A stretch of 15,255 nt of DNA, taken from positions 1 through 15,255 of the forward strand of contig NZ_CAMLMK010000069.1 in the NCBI RefSeq assembly GCF_946481155.1, in the 5' to 3' direction. The position numbers and the translations under genes were made by a program. Position 1 is the stretch's first letter, and every line of letters begins with the position of its first letter. The notes under the pieces were generated by a model. It was not told the origin of the DNA, made no database searches, and worked only from the letters and a program-made list of their open reading frames with translations. Shown here piece after piece: positions 1 through 7,255 of this stretch. Origin of the DNA: an uncultured Flavobacterium sp. GTDB taxonomy: Bacteria > Bacteroidota > Bacteroidia > Flavobacteriales > Flavobacteriaceae.

Positions 1-1177
1 TGACCGCTTTTCTGAAATTATCAGCACCGATATTCTCACGCAAATAATGCAAAGCCCAAGCGCCTTTTTGATAGAACGTCAGCGAACTTGCCTTTTCGTG
101 CATCACCGGAATGGTATCGGTTTTTGAAGCGCGTTGCAGCATTTCCGCAATTTTATACAATTCATAATTAAAATGATCTTCACCAAAGAGTTCTTTTTCG
201 GCCAAAAGCGCATAATAAGTTGCAAAACCTTCCTGCAGCCAATGGTGTTTTCCGGACTGTTCCGTAACCATGTCTCCAAACCACTGGTGCGCCAGTTCAT
301 GGGCATTCACAGTTACATAAGTCCTGTCGTTATAACCAATTTCATCCACCACAAAGTCCTGCGCAAAAGTAGTGGCAGAAGTATTTTCCATTCCTAAATA
401 TAAAAAATCCTCAAGAGGAACCTGCTTGTATATTTCCCAGGGATAATTCACTCCTATTTCGCGTTCGAAAAAATCGAATATTTCTTTTGAATACTTATAA
501 GTGGTAGCAAATTTATCCTTGTCTTCTTCTTTCAGATAAAATTCCAGCGGTATTCCTGACGCTGAAGTTTCCGTCTGCTTTACGAATTTCCCAATCGCCA
601 GCATGACCAGATAGGAACTCATAGGCTTTTGCATCTGATACTGCCAGGTTTTTATATTTCCTTTGCTGTTATAGGTAGTATTTGTCAGCACTCCATTCGA
701 AATCACCTCAAAATCATTTCTGAAACCAATCGCCAAATTAAATATAACTTTCTCATTCATATCATCAAAGCTTGGCAGCCAATGACTTGTATTTTTCCCC
801 TGCCCCTGTGTCCAGATTTGTCCTGAGCTTGTCGAAAGATCTCCAACAAAATACATGGTTTGTTTTGGCTTAGCCGAATACGAAAACTCCAGCTTATTCT
901 TCCCTTTCTTAAACCCTTTAAATAAACTTAAAGTCTTCCCTGAATTTTTATACTTAACAGATTTTCCATTGATTTTCACATCACTGAACTCCATTCGCAC
1001 CGCATCAATCTTAATCGTATCAATTTTAGATTTTACTACAAAGTCATAAACCACTTTTCCGCTAATGGATTTTTCAATGGCATTTGGGTTAAGATAAGCG
1101 TGCATCGAGATAAAATCGACTTTTTTTGTCTGCTGCGCGAAAGCGAAGGAAGTGATTAGAAGAAAGAAATATTTCAT
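1..1177 (-). CDS. Secreted M1-family zinc aminopeptidase (3' end outside window)
   Basis: The 5' part of a gluzincin aminopeptidase; 392 codons are visible and the rest lies beyond the left edge. M1 enzymes remove N-terminal residues from peptides using one catalytic zinc. Seen directly: an N-terminal signal peptide (residues 1 to about 14, MKYFFLLITSFAFA then Q), so export to the periplasm or outside is expected; the substrate-anchoring GMEN motif at 262-265; the zinc motif HELAH at 293-297 followed by QWFGD; the third zinc ligand E316 in WLQEGFA, exactly 18 residues after H297; and Y369 in a YQKGAW context, a good candidate for the family's transition-state tyrosine. The position before GMEN is Leu, where many relatives have Gly (G-x-M-E-N). 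The ATG at 1177 is chosen because the signal peptide starts there. It is divergent from the Dph6-like gene, with a 76-nt gap to that gene's preferred start. The family is secure; substrate preference is unknown. Confidence 0.93.
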   Translation of the reverse strand, partial: MKYFFLLITSFAFAQQTKKVDFISMHAYLNPNAIEKSISGKVVYDFVVKSKIDTIKIDAVRMEFSDVKINGKSVKYKNSGKTLSLFKGFKKGKNKLEFSYSAKPKQTMYFVGDLSTSSGQIWTQGQGKNTSHWLPSFDDMNEKVIFNLAIGFRNDFEVISNGVLTNTTYNSKGNIKTWQYQMQKPMSSYLVMLAIGKFVKQTETSASGIPLEFYLKEEDKDKFATTYKYSKEIFDFFEREIGVNYPWEIYKQVPLEDFLYLGMENTSATTFAQDFVVDEIGYNDRTYVTVNAHELAHQWFGDMVTEQSGKHHWLQEGFATYYALLAEKELFGEDHFNYELYKIAEMLQRASKTDTIPVMHEKASSLTFYQKGAWALHYLRENIGADNFRKAV

Positions 1178-1197
1178 TTTTAACGGAATCATAATTT

Positions 1198-1205
1198 CAA
1201 AAATA
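1198..1205 (-). promoter_or_regulatory. Candidate -7 box (TAnnTTTG) for the M1 aminopeptidase
   Basis: Read on the minus strand this is TATTTTTG, a full match to the Bacteroidota -7 consensus TAnnTTTG. It ends 20 nt before the ATG at 1177. No clear -33 TTG was found at the usual spacing, so this is suggestive rather than certain. Confidence 0.45.
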
Positions 1206-1228
1206 CAAAGGAATTTCGGACTTTTCAG

Positions 1229-1236
1229 TAAGTTTA
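1229..1236 (+). promoter_or_regulatory. Weak candidate -7 box for the Dph6-like operon
   Basis: TAAGTTTA matches TAnnTTTG except in the last base and lies 17 nt upstream of the preferred GTG start at 1254. It is the best candidate in the short divergent gap. No -33 element is clear. Confidence 0.25.
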
Positions 1237-1253
1237 CATTCAAATTCAAATTT

Positions 1254-1988
1254 GTGAAAAAGAAAGCTATTTTTAATTGGAGCAGCGGAAAAGATTCGGC
1301 GCTAGCCTTGTATAAAACACTTCAGAATCCTGAAATCGAGGTTGTTTCGCTGCTAACAAGCGTAAACAAACAATACAATCGTATATCAATGCACGGCGTT
1401 CGCGCTGAATTACTGGATCAGCAAGCCGAAAGCATCGGTTTACCGCTTCATAAAATGGAAATTCCGGAGATGCCTACTATGGAAGTCTACGAAAACGTGA
1501 TGCGCGAAACTTTGGAAAAATTCAAAGAAAAAGGCGTGACCCATTCTATTTTCGGAGATATTTTTCTGGAAGACTTACGCAAATACCGTGAAGGCAAATT
1601 AGCTGAAATGCAATTGGAAGGCGTTTTCCCGTTATGGAAGATTGATACAAAAGAACTGATTCGTGAGTTTATAAATTTAGGTTTCAAAACGATTGTGACC
1701 TGTGTCAACGAGCGTAACCTGGACAAAAGTTTCGCAGGAAGAATTATCGACGAACAATTCATAGCCGATTTACCTGACGATGTAGATGTTTGCGGCGAAA
1801 ATGGGGAGTTTCACACTTTTACTTTCGACGGACCAATTTTCTCAAAACCCATTGATTTTGAAATTGGTGAAGTCGTTTATCGAAAATATGAAAAACCAAA
1901 ACAGGAAGCTTCGAATGATGCTTGTGATACCAATGCTTCCGATGCGTACGATTACGGTTTCTGGTACTGCGATTTAATTCCGAAATAA
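1254..1988 (+). CDS. Dph6-related ATP pyrophosphatase (diphthine-ammonia ligase-like)
   Basis: A PP-loop (adenine nucleotide alpha-hydrolase) enzyme of the Dph6 family, 244 aa. Dph6 of eukaryotes and archaea amidates diphthine on elongation factor 2 using ATP and ammonia. Bacteria are not known to make diphthamide, so the substrate here is probably different. Seen directly: the ATP-binding PP-loop SSGKDSALA at residues 10-18; ISMHGVR at 44-50; GDIFLEDLRKYRE at 101-113; PLWKIDT at 126-132; and the family's GENGEFHTF block at 181-189. The reading frame is open back to a GTG at 1152, but that start would add 34 unconserved residues and overlap the divergent aminopeptidase gene. The GTG at 1254 gives MKKKAIFNWSSGKDS, the normal N-terminus, and is preferred. 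The tail carries a short Asp/Asn/Ala-rich stretch (about 220-233) before the family-like ending GFWYCDLIP. It is the first gene of a three-gene operon. Confidence 0.88.
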   Translation: MKKKAIFNWSSGKDSALALYKTLQNPEIEVVSLLTSVNKQYNRISMHGVRAELLDQQAESIGLPLHKMEIPEMPTMEVYENVMRETLEKFKEKGVTHSIFGDIFLEDLRKYREGKLAEMQLEGVFPLWKIDTKELIREFINLGFKTIVTCVNERNLDKSFAGRIIDEQFIADLPDDVDVCGENGEFHTFTFDGPIFSKPIDFEIGEVVYRKYEKPKQEASNDACDTNASDAYDYGFWYCDLIPK

Positions 1989-1997
1989 AGAAACGTT

Positions 1998-2492
1998 ATG
2001 ACCTCAGCCCTGCAAAAAATAATATCTTTTCTGGAAGAGATAAACATCAAAACCGTTGAAAAGGAATTGGATGATGACACTTTTCTGCCCGGACTTGAGC
2101 TGGGTCCGGATAGTCTTTTCATCGATTATTCCAAACTGAAATATCCGGGTGACATCTTACACGAAGCCGGACATCTGGCAGTAACCTCATCGGAAAATCG
2201 AAAACATATCGGGTCCGAAGCAATGCCAAAAGAGTGGCCAAGCCAAGGCGATGAAATCGGTGCGATGCTATGGTCGTATGCCGCGGCACAGCATTTGGAA
2301 TTGTCTTTCGAAGTTGTTTTTCACCCAAACGGTTATAAAGGAAATTCGGAATGGCTGATTGAAAATTATTCTATTGGAAATTTCATCGGTTTGCCTTTAT
2401 TGGAATGGATGGAACTCACACTGGGGAAAGAACGCGCCGAAAAGGAAAACAAAGAAGCTTTCCCGGTTATGCAAAAATGGTTAAGAGATTAA
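1998..2492 (+). CDS. Uncharacterised 164-aa protein with HEAGH zincin-like motif
   Basis: I do not recognise a named family. Seen directly: HEAGH at residues 55-59 within DILHEAGHLAVT, which fits the HExxH pattern of zinc metallopeptidases, and a downstream helix-like segment DEIGAMLWSYAAA (85-97) whose E86 could be the third zinc ligand of a gluzincin. There is no signal peptide or membrane segment, so a cytosolic protein is expected. It may be an active small peptidase, or a metal-binding protein that keeps the fold only. It starts 9 nt after the Dph6-like stop and ends 2 nt before the dioxygenase start, so co-transcription and a shared role with those two genes are likely. The coding call is firm; the enzymatic call is inference from the motif. 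Confidence 0.85.
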   Translation: MTSALQKIISFLEEINIKTVEKELDDDTFLPGLELGPDSLFIDYSKLKYPGDILHEAGHLAVTSSENRKHIGSEAMPKEWPSQGDEIGAMLWSYAAAQHLELSFEVVFHPNGYKGNSEWLIENYSIGNFIGLPLLEWMELTLGKERAEKENKEAFPVMQKWLRD

Positions 2493-2494
2493 TT

Positions 2495-3187
2495 ATGAAC
2501 GAACTTATCCGACATATCAAATTCCCTTTCGTTTTCGATACTGAAAAACTAAAAACGGATTTAGAAAAAGTAATGCCCGAAAATTGGATCAACCATTACA
2601 ACAAAAAAGATTACAGCGGTGACTGGTCTTCCATTGCACTAATGTCCGAGGATGGAAAATCGGATAACATTAAAGCAATGAATAACAGCACCAAAGATCT
2701 AATTTACACCGATGCGCTGGAATTTTGTCCTTATATTAAAACGATATTGGACGATTTGTTGTTCAGGAAGACTTCCGTACGATTGTTGCGTTTGGCGGTC
2801 GGAGCCGAAATAAAACCTCATAAAGACTACTGTTTAGGCTATGAAGATGGCTGTTTCCGAATCCACATCCCGATTATAACCAATGAAGAAGTTGAATTCA
2901 TTCTCGATAATGAACGCCTAAGAATGAACGAAGGTGAATGTTGGTATATCGATGCTAATTTTACGCATTCTGTAGCCAACCGGGGCAATCATGACCGGAT
3001 ACACCTTGTGATTGACGGAGTACGAAACGAATGGACCGATGATTTGTTTTTTAAGGAAGCTAATCTAAATCAATTTGTTAAGCCCGTTCCTGAAATGAGC
3101 GCAGAGCAAAAAAGACAAATTATGGAAGAACTGAAACGGATGAATACTTCTGTTGCCAACGACCTAATTAAGAATCTGAACAAGTAG
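2495..3187 (+). CDS. Aspartyl/asparaginyl beta-hydroxylase-type 2OG-Fe(II) dioxygenase
   Basis: A 230-aa protein resembling the Asp/Asn beta-hydroxylase domain of the cupin-fold 2-oxoglutarate/Fe(II) oxygenases. These couple decarboxylation of 2-oxoglutarate to hydroxylation of an amino-acid side chain or small molecule. Seen directly: PHKD at 108-111 gives the iron ligands H109 and D111; H158 in FTHSVANRG is the distal histidine; and R168 in HDRIHLVIDG is the likely 2-oxoglutarate carboxylate anchor. The jelly-roll strand EGECWYID lies at 146-153. The ATG at 2495 is 2 nt past the upstream stop and gives a compact N-terminus. The frame is open back to 2405, but starting there would overlap the previous gene and add basic, unconserved residues. 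The 3' end overlaps the convergent carbamoyltransferase gene by 20 nt. The substrate is unknown. Confidence 0.87.
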   Translation: MNELIRHIKFPFVFDTEKLKTDLEKVMPENWINHYNKKDYSGDWSSIALMSEDGKSDNIKAMNNSTKDLIYTDALEFCPYIKTILDDLLFRKTSVRLLRLAVGAEIKPHKDYCLGYEDGCFRIHIPIITNEEVEFILDNERLRMNEGECWYIDANFTHSVANRGNHDRIHLVIDGVRNEWTDDLFFKEANLNQFVKPVPEMSAEQKRQIMEELKRMNTSVANDLIKNLNK

Positions 3188-4922
3188 CTTTTTCCGTTGT
3201 TACAAAATCGGCAGCCAATTCTATATTTTGTTTTTCAACAACCGTGTTTTCCATAACTAAAATATCCAAAGCCGTTTCTTCAAACAGTTGAAGGGCTTCC
3301 CTAGGCGTTTCCACTATCGGCATCCCTTTTCTGTTTAAGCTCGTATTGAGCAGTACGGCTATTCCGCTTTGTTTTTCGAATTCTTTCAGCAACTTATGAA
3401 AACGGGGATTCCAGCTTTCCTCCACGGTTTGCACACGCGCAGATCCATCGCGATGTGTTACACTGACAAGCTTGTCAAGATATTCCGGACGGGTTTTGTC
3501 TACCAGAATCATGTATGGGCTATTTCGACCAACCTGAAAATAGTCGGAAACTTTGTCTTTTAAAACGCTTGGCGCGAATGGACGAAAATCTTCCCGGAAT
3601 TTAATATTGCCATTGATATGGTCTTTCATCTTTTCAGTTCCGGGATGTGCCAGGATACTCCTTCTGCCGAGGGAACGCGGACCAAACTCGGCACCCGACT
3701 GAAACCATGCAACTGTTTTCCCTGCATTTAGTTTTTCGGCACAATATTTCAATAATTCATCTTCCTCAGTAAATTGCTTTTGGCTGTACTTTTCAACAGA
3801 TTCGCCTTGAAGTGCTTCATTGATTTCTGATTCAGAATATTGTTTCCCGAAGCAAGTGCTTCCATCGTGCGGCACTTTTCGCATTTTAAAATATTCCAGC
3901 CATCCGTAATATGCACAGCCCAATGCCAGTCCATTATCTCCGGCAGCAGGTTCAAAATAGAGTTCTTTTACGATTTTTGTGTCCTGCAGTTTAGCATTGG
4001 CAACTGCATTAAGAGCAACACCTCCCGAGTAGCACAAATTCTCATGCGGGAATTGTTCCAGACGATTTTTAATGCATAGCAGCACTGCTTTTTCAACCTG
4101 TTCCTGAGCCCATTTGGCAACATTTGCATAATAACTGAAATGCTCTTTAAAATATTCATAACCCTGCGAAGGATTTGTAAAATGATTTTTCCAGTCGTCT
4201 TTAACATATAAGTTATCAGACTTGAATTCAAACGCTTCCAAATCATAAACTCCGGTAGTTCCGAACGGTGCAAGTCCCATTAATTTACCTACGTCATCCA
4301 TATCTCCAAAAACATATTTGCTAATCGCAGCATAAAAACCTCCAATGGAATGCCGGGTAGTCGGAAGCGATAATGAATCATGACTAGCTGACATCGTACT
4401 AAAATCTTTCAACAATGGAGTTAGTTTTTGCCCGTCGTAGTGATAGAAACTGTCTTTCTCACATAGCATTTGGGTTTCTTCTAGGAAACGCGGATCGATG
4501 TATTTTTTCTGCTCGGTATGTAGTTCTAAAAACTGATTTAACGGACTTCCGCAACCATCAATTACCATCACCGCACATTCCGAAAAAGGCGAAGTACCTA
4601 CAGCGCTGTAAGCATGTGCCAAATGATGGGAAATGTCAACGATTATCGGTTTATCTGAGGTTGCAAAAAGGCGCTTTCCTTTAAATTGATTTCGGTCCGG
4701 AATATCAAAATTGGCACATTGCACTACCAGGCTAATATCTTCCAGAGTAATCCCTTCAGCATCGAGACAATATTGGATTGCCAGCGTATCATTCCCTCCA
4801 TCATGCTTGATCCGGCTTATGCGTTCTTTTTCTATGGCAACACAAACGCTGCCGTTTTTCAGCAATACTACCGATCCGTTATGGGAAAGTCCGGTGCCGA
4901 GTATGTATATTGGAGGATTCAT
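3168..4922 (-). CDS. NodU/CmcH/TobZ-family O-carbamoyltransferase
   Basis: A 584-aa carbamoyltransferase. The family makes carbamoyl-AMP from carbamoyl phosphate and ATP, then transfers the carbamoyl group to a hydroxyl of a sugar or natural product (Nod factor, cephamycin, tobramycin). Seen directly: an ASKHA-type N-terminal start (MNPPIYILGTGLSHNGSV); the metal-binding HHLAH at 99-103 (HxxxH); VIDGCGS at 120-126; YSGGVALNAVANA at 298-310; PAAGDNGLALG at 326-335; and the C-terminal signature AEFGPRSLGRRS at 411-422 with FRPFAPSVL at 446-454. Length and motif order suit a complete, active enzyme. The frame is open further upstream, to an ATG at 4982, but family members begin just before the ILG strand, so 4922 is preferred; an ATG at 4943 is also possible. 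No glycosyltransferase or biosynthetic cluster flanks it, so the acceptor cannot be named. It converges on and overlaps the dioxygenase gene. Confidence 0.93.
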   Translation of the reverse strand: MNPPIYILGTGLSHNGSVVLLKNGSVCVAIEKERISRIKHDGGNDTLAIQYCLDAEGITLEDISLVVQCANFDIPDRNQFKGKRLFATSDKPIIVDISHHLAHAYSAVGTSPFSECAVMVIDGCGSPLNQFLELHTEQKKYIDPRFLEETQMLCEKDSFYHYDGQKLTPLLKDFSTMSASHDSLSLPTTRHSIGGFYAAISKYVFGDMDDVGKLMGLAPFGTTGVYDLEAFEFKSDNLYVKDDWKNHFTNPSQGYEYFKEHFSYYANVAKWAQEQVEKAVLLCIKNRLEQFPHENLCYSGGVALNAVANAKLQDTKIVKELYFEPAAGDNGLALGCAYYGWLEYFKMRKVPHDGSTCFGKQYSESEINEALQGESVEKYSQKQFTEEDELLKYCAEKLNAGKTVAWFQSGAEFGPRSLGRRSILAHPGTEKMKDHINGNIKFREDFRPFAPSVLKDKVSDYFQVGRNSPYMILVDKTRPEYLDKLVSVTHRDGSARVQTVEESWNPRFHKLLKEFEKQSGIAVLLNTSLNRKGMPIVETPREALQLFEETALDILVMENTVVEKQNIELAADFVTTEKATCSDS

Positions 4923-5045
4923 CAGCGTAATTTTTACGGGCATGAATTTATCACTTAATTTTCGTACAAAACAATATTTCAAAACAATAATTTACTTTTC
5001 CGGCTGTTCTGTATTCAAACGTTTTTAAATTATCTAATTATCCGC

Positions 5046-5053
5046 TATCTTCG
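5046..5053 (+). promoter_or_regulatory. Candidate -7 box for recG
   Basis: TATCTTCG matches TAnnTTTG except for one base and lies 21 nt upstream of the recG ATG, a layout like the other boxes here. No clear -33 TTG at the normal distance; the region upstream is T-rich. It lies in the 152-nt gap between divergent recG and the carbamoyltransferase; no convincing box was found for the latter. Confidence 0.4.
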
Positions 5054-5074
5054 CCTTTACTTTTTTAAGCCAAA

Positions 5075-7177
5075 ATGAATAACCTTCTCGACACTCCCAT
5101 AGAATATTTAAAAGGCGTTGGTCCGCAGCGTGGGGAATTGTTGCGCAAGGAACTCAATATTCACCGTTATGGCGATTTAATAAATCTGTATCCCAACCGC
5201 TATATCGACCGTACACGGTACTACAAAATCAACGAGCTGCAAAACAGTAATTCAGAGGTTCAGATTGTCGGCAAAGTAATTCACATCAAAACCATTGAGC
5301 AGAAAAAAGGCAAACGTTTAGTCGCTACTTTCGTTGACGATACCGGCGAAATGGAACTCGTCTGGTTTCAGGGCCAGAAATGGATCCGCGAAAGCCTGAA
5401 ACTAAATGTTCCTTATGTGATTTTCGGAAAAACGACATCGTTCAACGGTTTGTTCAATATGGCCCATCCGGAAATGGAATTGCTGGAAGAACATAAAGCA
5501 AGCCTGCGGTCGGCGATGCAGCCTGTTTATCCGAGTACGGAAAAGTTGGCCAACAAAGGCATTTCGAATAAGGTCATCAATAAAATGATGCAGCAGCTTT
5601 TCATAGAAACGCAAAATCTGTTCACCGAAACATTGCCCGGTTATTTACTGGAAGAAGTAAAACTGATTCCGAAAAACGTCGCATTGTTCAATATACATTT
5701 CCCGAAAAGCCAGGAACTTTTGGCGAAGGCACAATTCCGATTAAAGTTTGAGGAGTTGTTCTTTATCCAACTACAGCTGATTACCAAAAACCTCATCCGA
5801 AAACATAAAATCAAAGGGCATCCGTTTGAAAAAGTGGGCGCTTATTTTACGGAATTTTACAATAATCATCTTCCTTTTGATTTAACGAATGCGCAGAAAA
5901 AAGTGCTCAAGGAAATCCGAAACGATCTGGGTAGCAAAGCACAAATGAACCGATTGCTTCAGGGAGATGTAGGTTCCGGAAAAACGATTGTGGGACTGAT
6001 GAGTATGCTTTTGGCATTGGACAACGGATTTCAGGCATGCTTAATGGCACCAACCGAAATCCTTGCCTCTCAACATTTCAACGGAATTACCGAATTAGCT
6101 AAAGACTTAAACCTCAACATAAAATTATTAACCGGTTCAACGAAAACGGCGGACAGGAAAATCATCCACGAAGAACTTGAAAACGGGAGCCTGCATATCA
6201 TCATCGGTACGCATGCCCTGCTGGAAGACAAAGTTCAGTTTAAGAATTTAGGTCTTGCAATAATTGACGAGCAGCATCGTTTTGGAGTAGAACAGCGAAG
6301 CAAATTGTGGAAGAAAAGCGAAATTCCGCCGCATGTTTTAGTGATGACGGCTACTCCTATTCCCCGGACACTGGCGATGAGTTTGTATGGCGATCTGGAT
6401 ATTTCCGTGATTGACGAATTGCCACCGGGAAGAAAACCGATCCAGACTGTACATCGTTTTGACAGCAACCGACTAAAAGTCTGGAAATTCCTGAAGGATG
6501 AAATTGCTAAAGGACGTCAGATTTATATTGTTTACCCGCTTATTCAGGAATCGGAGAAAATGGATTATAAGGATCTGATGGATGGCTTTGAAGGCATTTC
6601 GCGTGATTTTCCACTGCCTCACTATTCCGTTTCGATTGTTCACGGCAAAATGAAGCCTTCTGAAAAAGATGCTGAGATGAAACGCTTTTCGGAAGGAAAA
6701 ACTAATATTATGGTAGCGACTACGGTTATTGAAGTCGGCGTCAATGTTCCTAATGCGAGTGTCATGATTATTGAAAGCGCGGAACGTTTCGGGTTGTCGC
6801 AATTGCATCAGCTTCGGGGTCGTGTAGGCCGTGGTGCCGAGCAGAGCTATTGTATTTTAATGACCGGGCACAAACTGAGCAGCGATACCAAAACCCGAAT
6901 CGAAACCATGTGCAGCACAAATGACGGATTCGAGATTGCTGAAGTCGATTTAAAACTCCGCGGTCCCGGAGATATTATGGGCACCCAGCAGAGCGGCGTC
7001 CTGAATTTACAGATTGCCGATTTGGTAAAAGACAGAGATATTCTCCAATTCGCGCGTATTCATGCGATAAAACTCTTAAAAGATGATGCCCCGATGGAAA
7101 AACCGGAACATCAGGCCTTAAGAAGGGCATTCATTGAAATGAGCAGGAAGAAGAATATCTGGAATTACATTAGTTAA
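5075..7177 (+). CDS. recG: ATP-dependent DNA helicase RecG
   Basis: A 700-aa superfamily 2 helicase that reverses stalled replication forks and moves Holliday-junction-like structures; cytosolic, acting at the nucleoid. Seen directly: the N-terminal LKGVGPQRGELL (13-24), a helix-hairpin-type lead-in typical of RecG; an OB-fold wedge region at roughly 60-130 (QIVGKVIHI ... ELVWFQGQKW); Walker A GDVGSGKT at 297-304; the DEQH box at 398-401, followed by RFG; TATPIPRTLA downstream; and motif VI QLRGRVGRG with RGRVGRG at 581-587. Length is normal for the family. The ATG at 5075 precedes a typical RecG N-terminus. No terminator is seen before the bestrophin gene 78 nt downstream, so read-through is possible. 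Nothing looks broken or unusual. Confidence 0.98.
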   Translation: MNNLLDTPIEYLKGVGPQRGELLRKELNIHRYGDLINLYPNRYIDRTRYYKINELQNSNSEVQIVGKVIHIKTIEQKKGKRLVATFVDDTGEMELVWFQGQKWIRESLKLNVPYVIFGKTTSFNGLFNMAHPEMELLEEHKASLRSAMQPVYPSTEKLANKGISNKVINKMMQQLFIETQNLFTETLPGYLLEEVKLIPKNVALFNIHFPKSQELLAKAQFRLKFEELFFIQLQLITKNLIRKHKIKGHPFEKVGAYFTEFYNNHLPFDLTNAQKKVLKEIRNDLGSKAQMNRLLQGDVGSGKTIVGLMSMLLALDNGFQACLMAPTEILASQHFNGITELAKDLNLNIKLLTGSTKTADRKIIHEELENGSLHIIIGTHALLEDKVQFKNLGLAIIDEQHRFGVEQRSKLWKKSEIPPHVLVMTATPIPRTLAMSLYGDLDISVIDELPPGRKPIQTVHRFDSNRLKVWKFLKDEIAKGRQIYIVYPLIQESEKMDYKDLMDGFEGISRDFPLPHYSVSIVHGKMKPSEKDAEMKRFSEGKTNIMVATTVIEVGVNVPNASVMIIESAERFGLSQLHQLRGRVGRGAEQSYCILMTGHKLSSDTKTRIETMCSTNDGFEIAEVDLKLRGPGDIMGTQQSGVLNLQIADLVKDRDILQFARIHAIKLLKDDAPMEKPEHQALRRAFIEMSRKKNIWNYIS

Positions 7178-7219
7178 GAAGAAGGAAGCAAGAGAAAAGA
7201 ATACCGAAAATAGAAGAAC

Positions 7220-7250
7220 ACTCATAATTCATAATTGATAACTCATAATT
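7220..7250 (+). repeat. Short AT-rich direct repeats upstream of the bestrophin gene
   Basis: ACTCATAATT occurs at 7220-7229 and again at 7241-7250, exactly 21 bp apart, with a further TCATAATT at 7229-7236 between them. The block ends 5 nt before the ATG at 7256. It could be an operator, a leader-mRNA element, or simply a low-complexity AT-rich tract. Confidence 0.6.
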
Positions 7251-7255
7251 AAAGA

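Noticed and set aside
1152..1253. Upstream GTG extending the Dph6-like protein by 34 residues
   Set aside because: It overlaps the divergent aminopeptidase start and adds sequence unlike the family N-terminus; the GTG at 1254 gives the normal start.
2405..2494. Longer dioxygenase reading frame starting inside the HEAGH protein gene
   Set aside because: It adds a basic, unconserved 30-residue stretch and a 90-nt overlap, while the ATG at 2495 fits the tight operon spacing.
3369..4958. Several open frames on the plus strand opposite the carbamoyltransferase
   Set aside because: They are antisense shadows of a well-supported gene, with no recognisable domains and no operon context.
4923..4982. 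Extended N-terminus of the carbamoyltransferase
   Set aside because: Family proteins begin only a few residues before the ILG strand; the extra 20 residues look like leader sequence.
7220..7250. The TCATAATT copies as a CRISPR-like array
   Set aside because: The repeat is too short, spacing is uneven and there are only three units.
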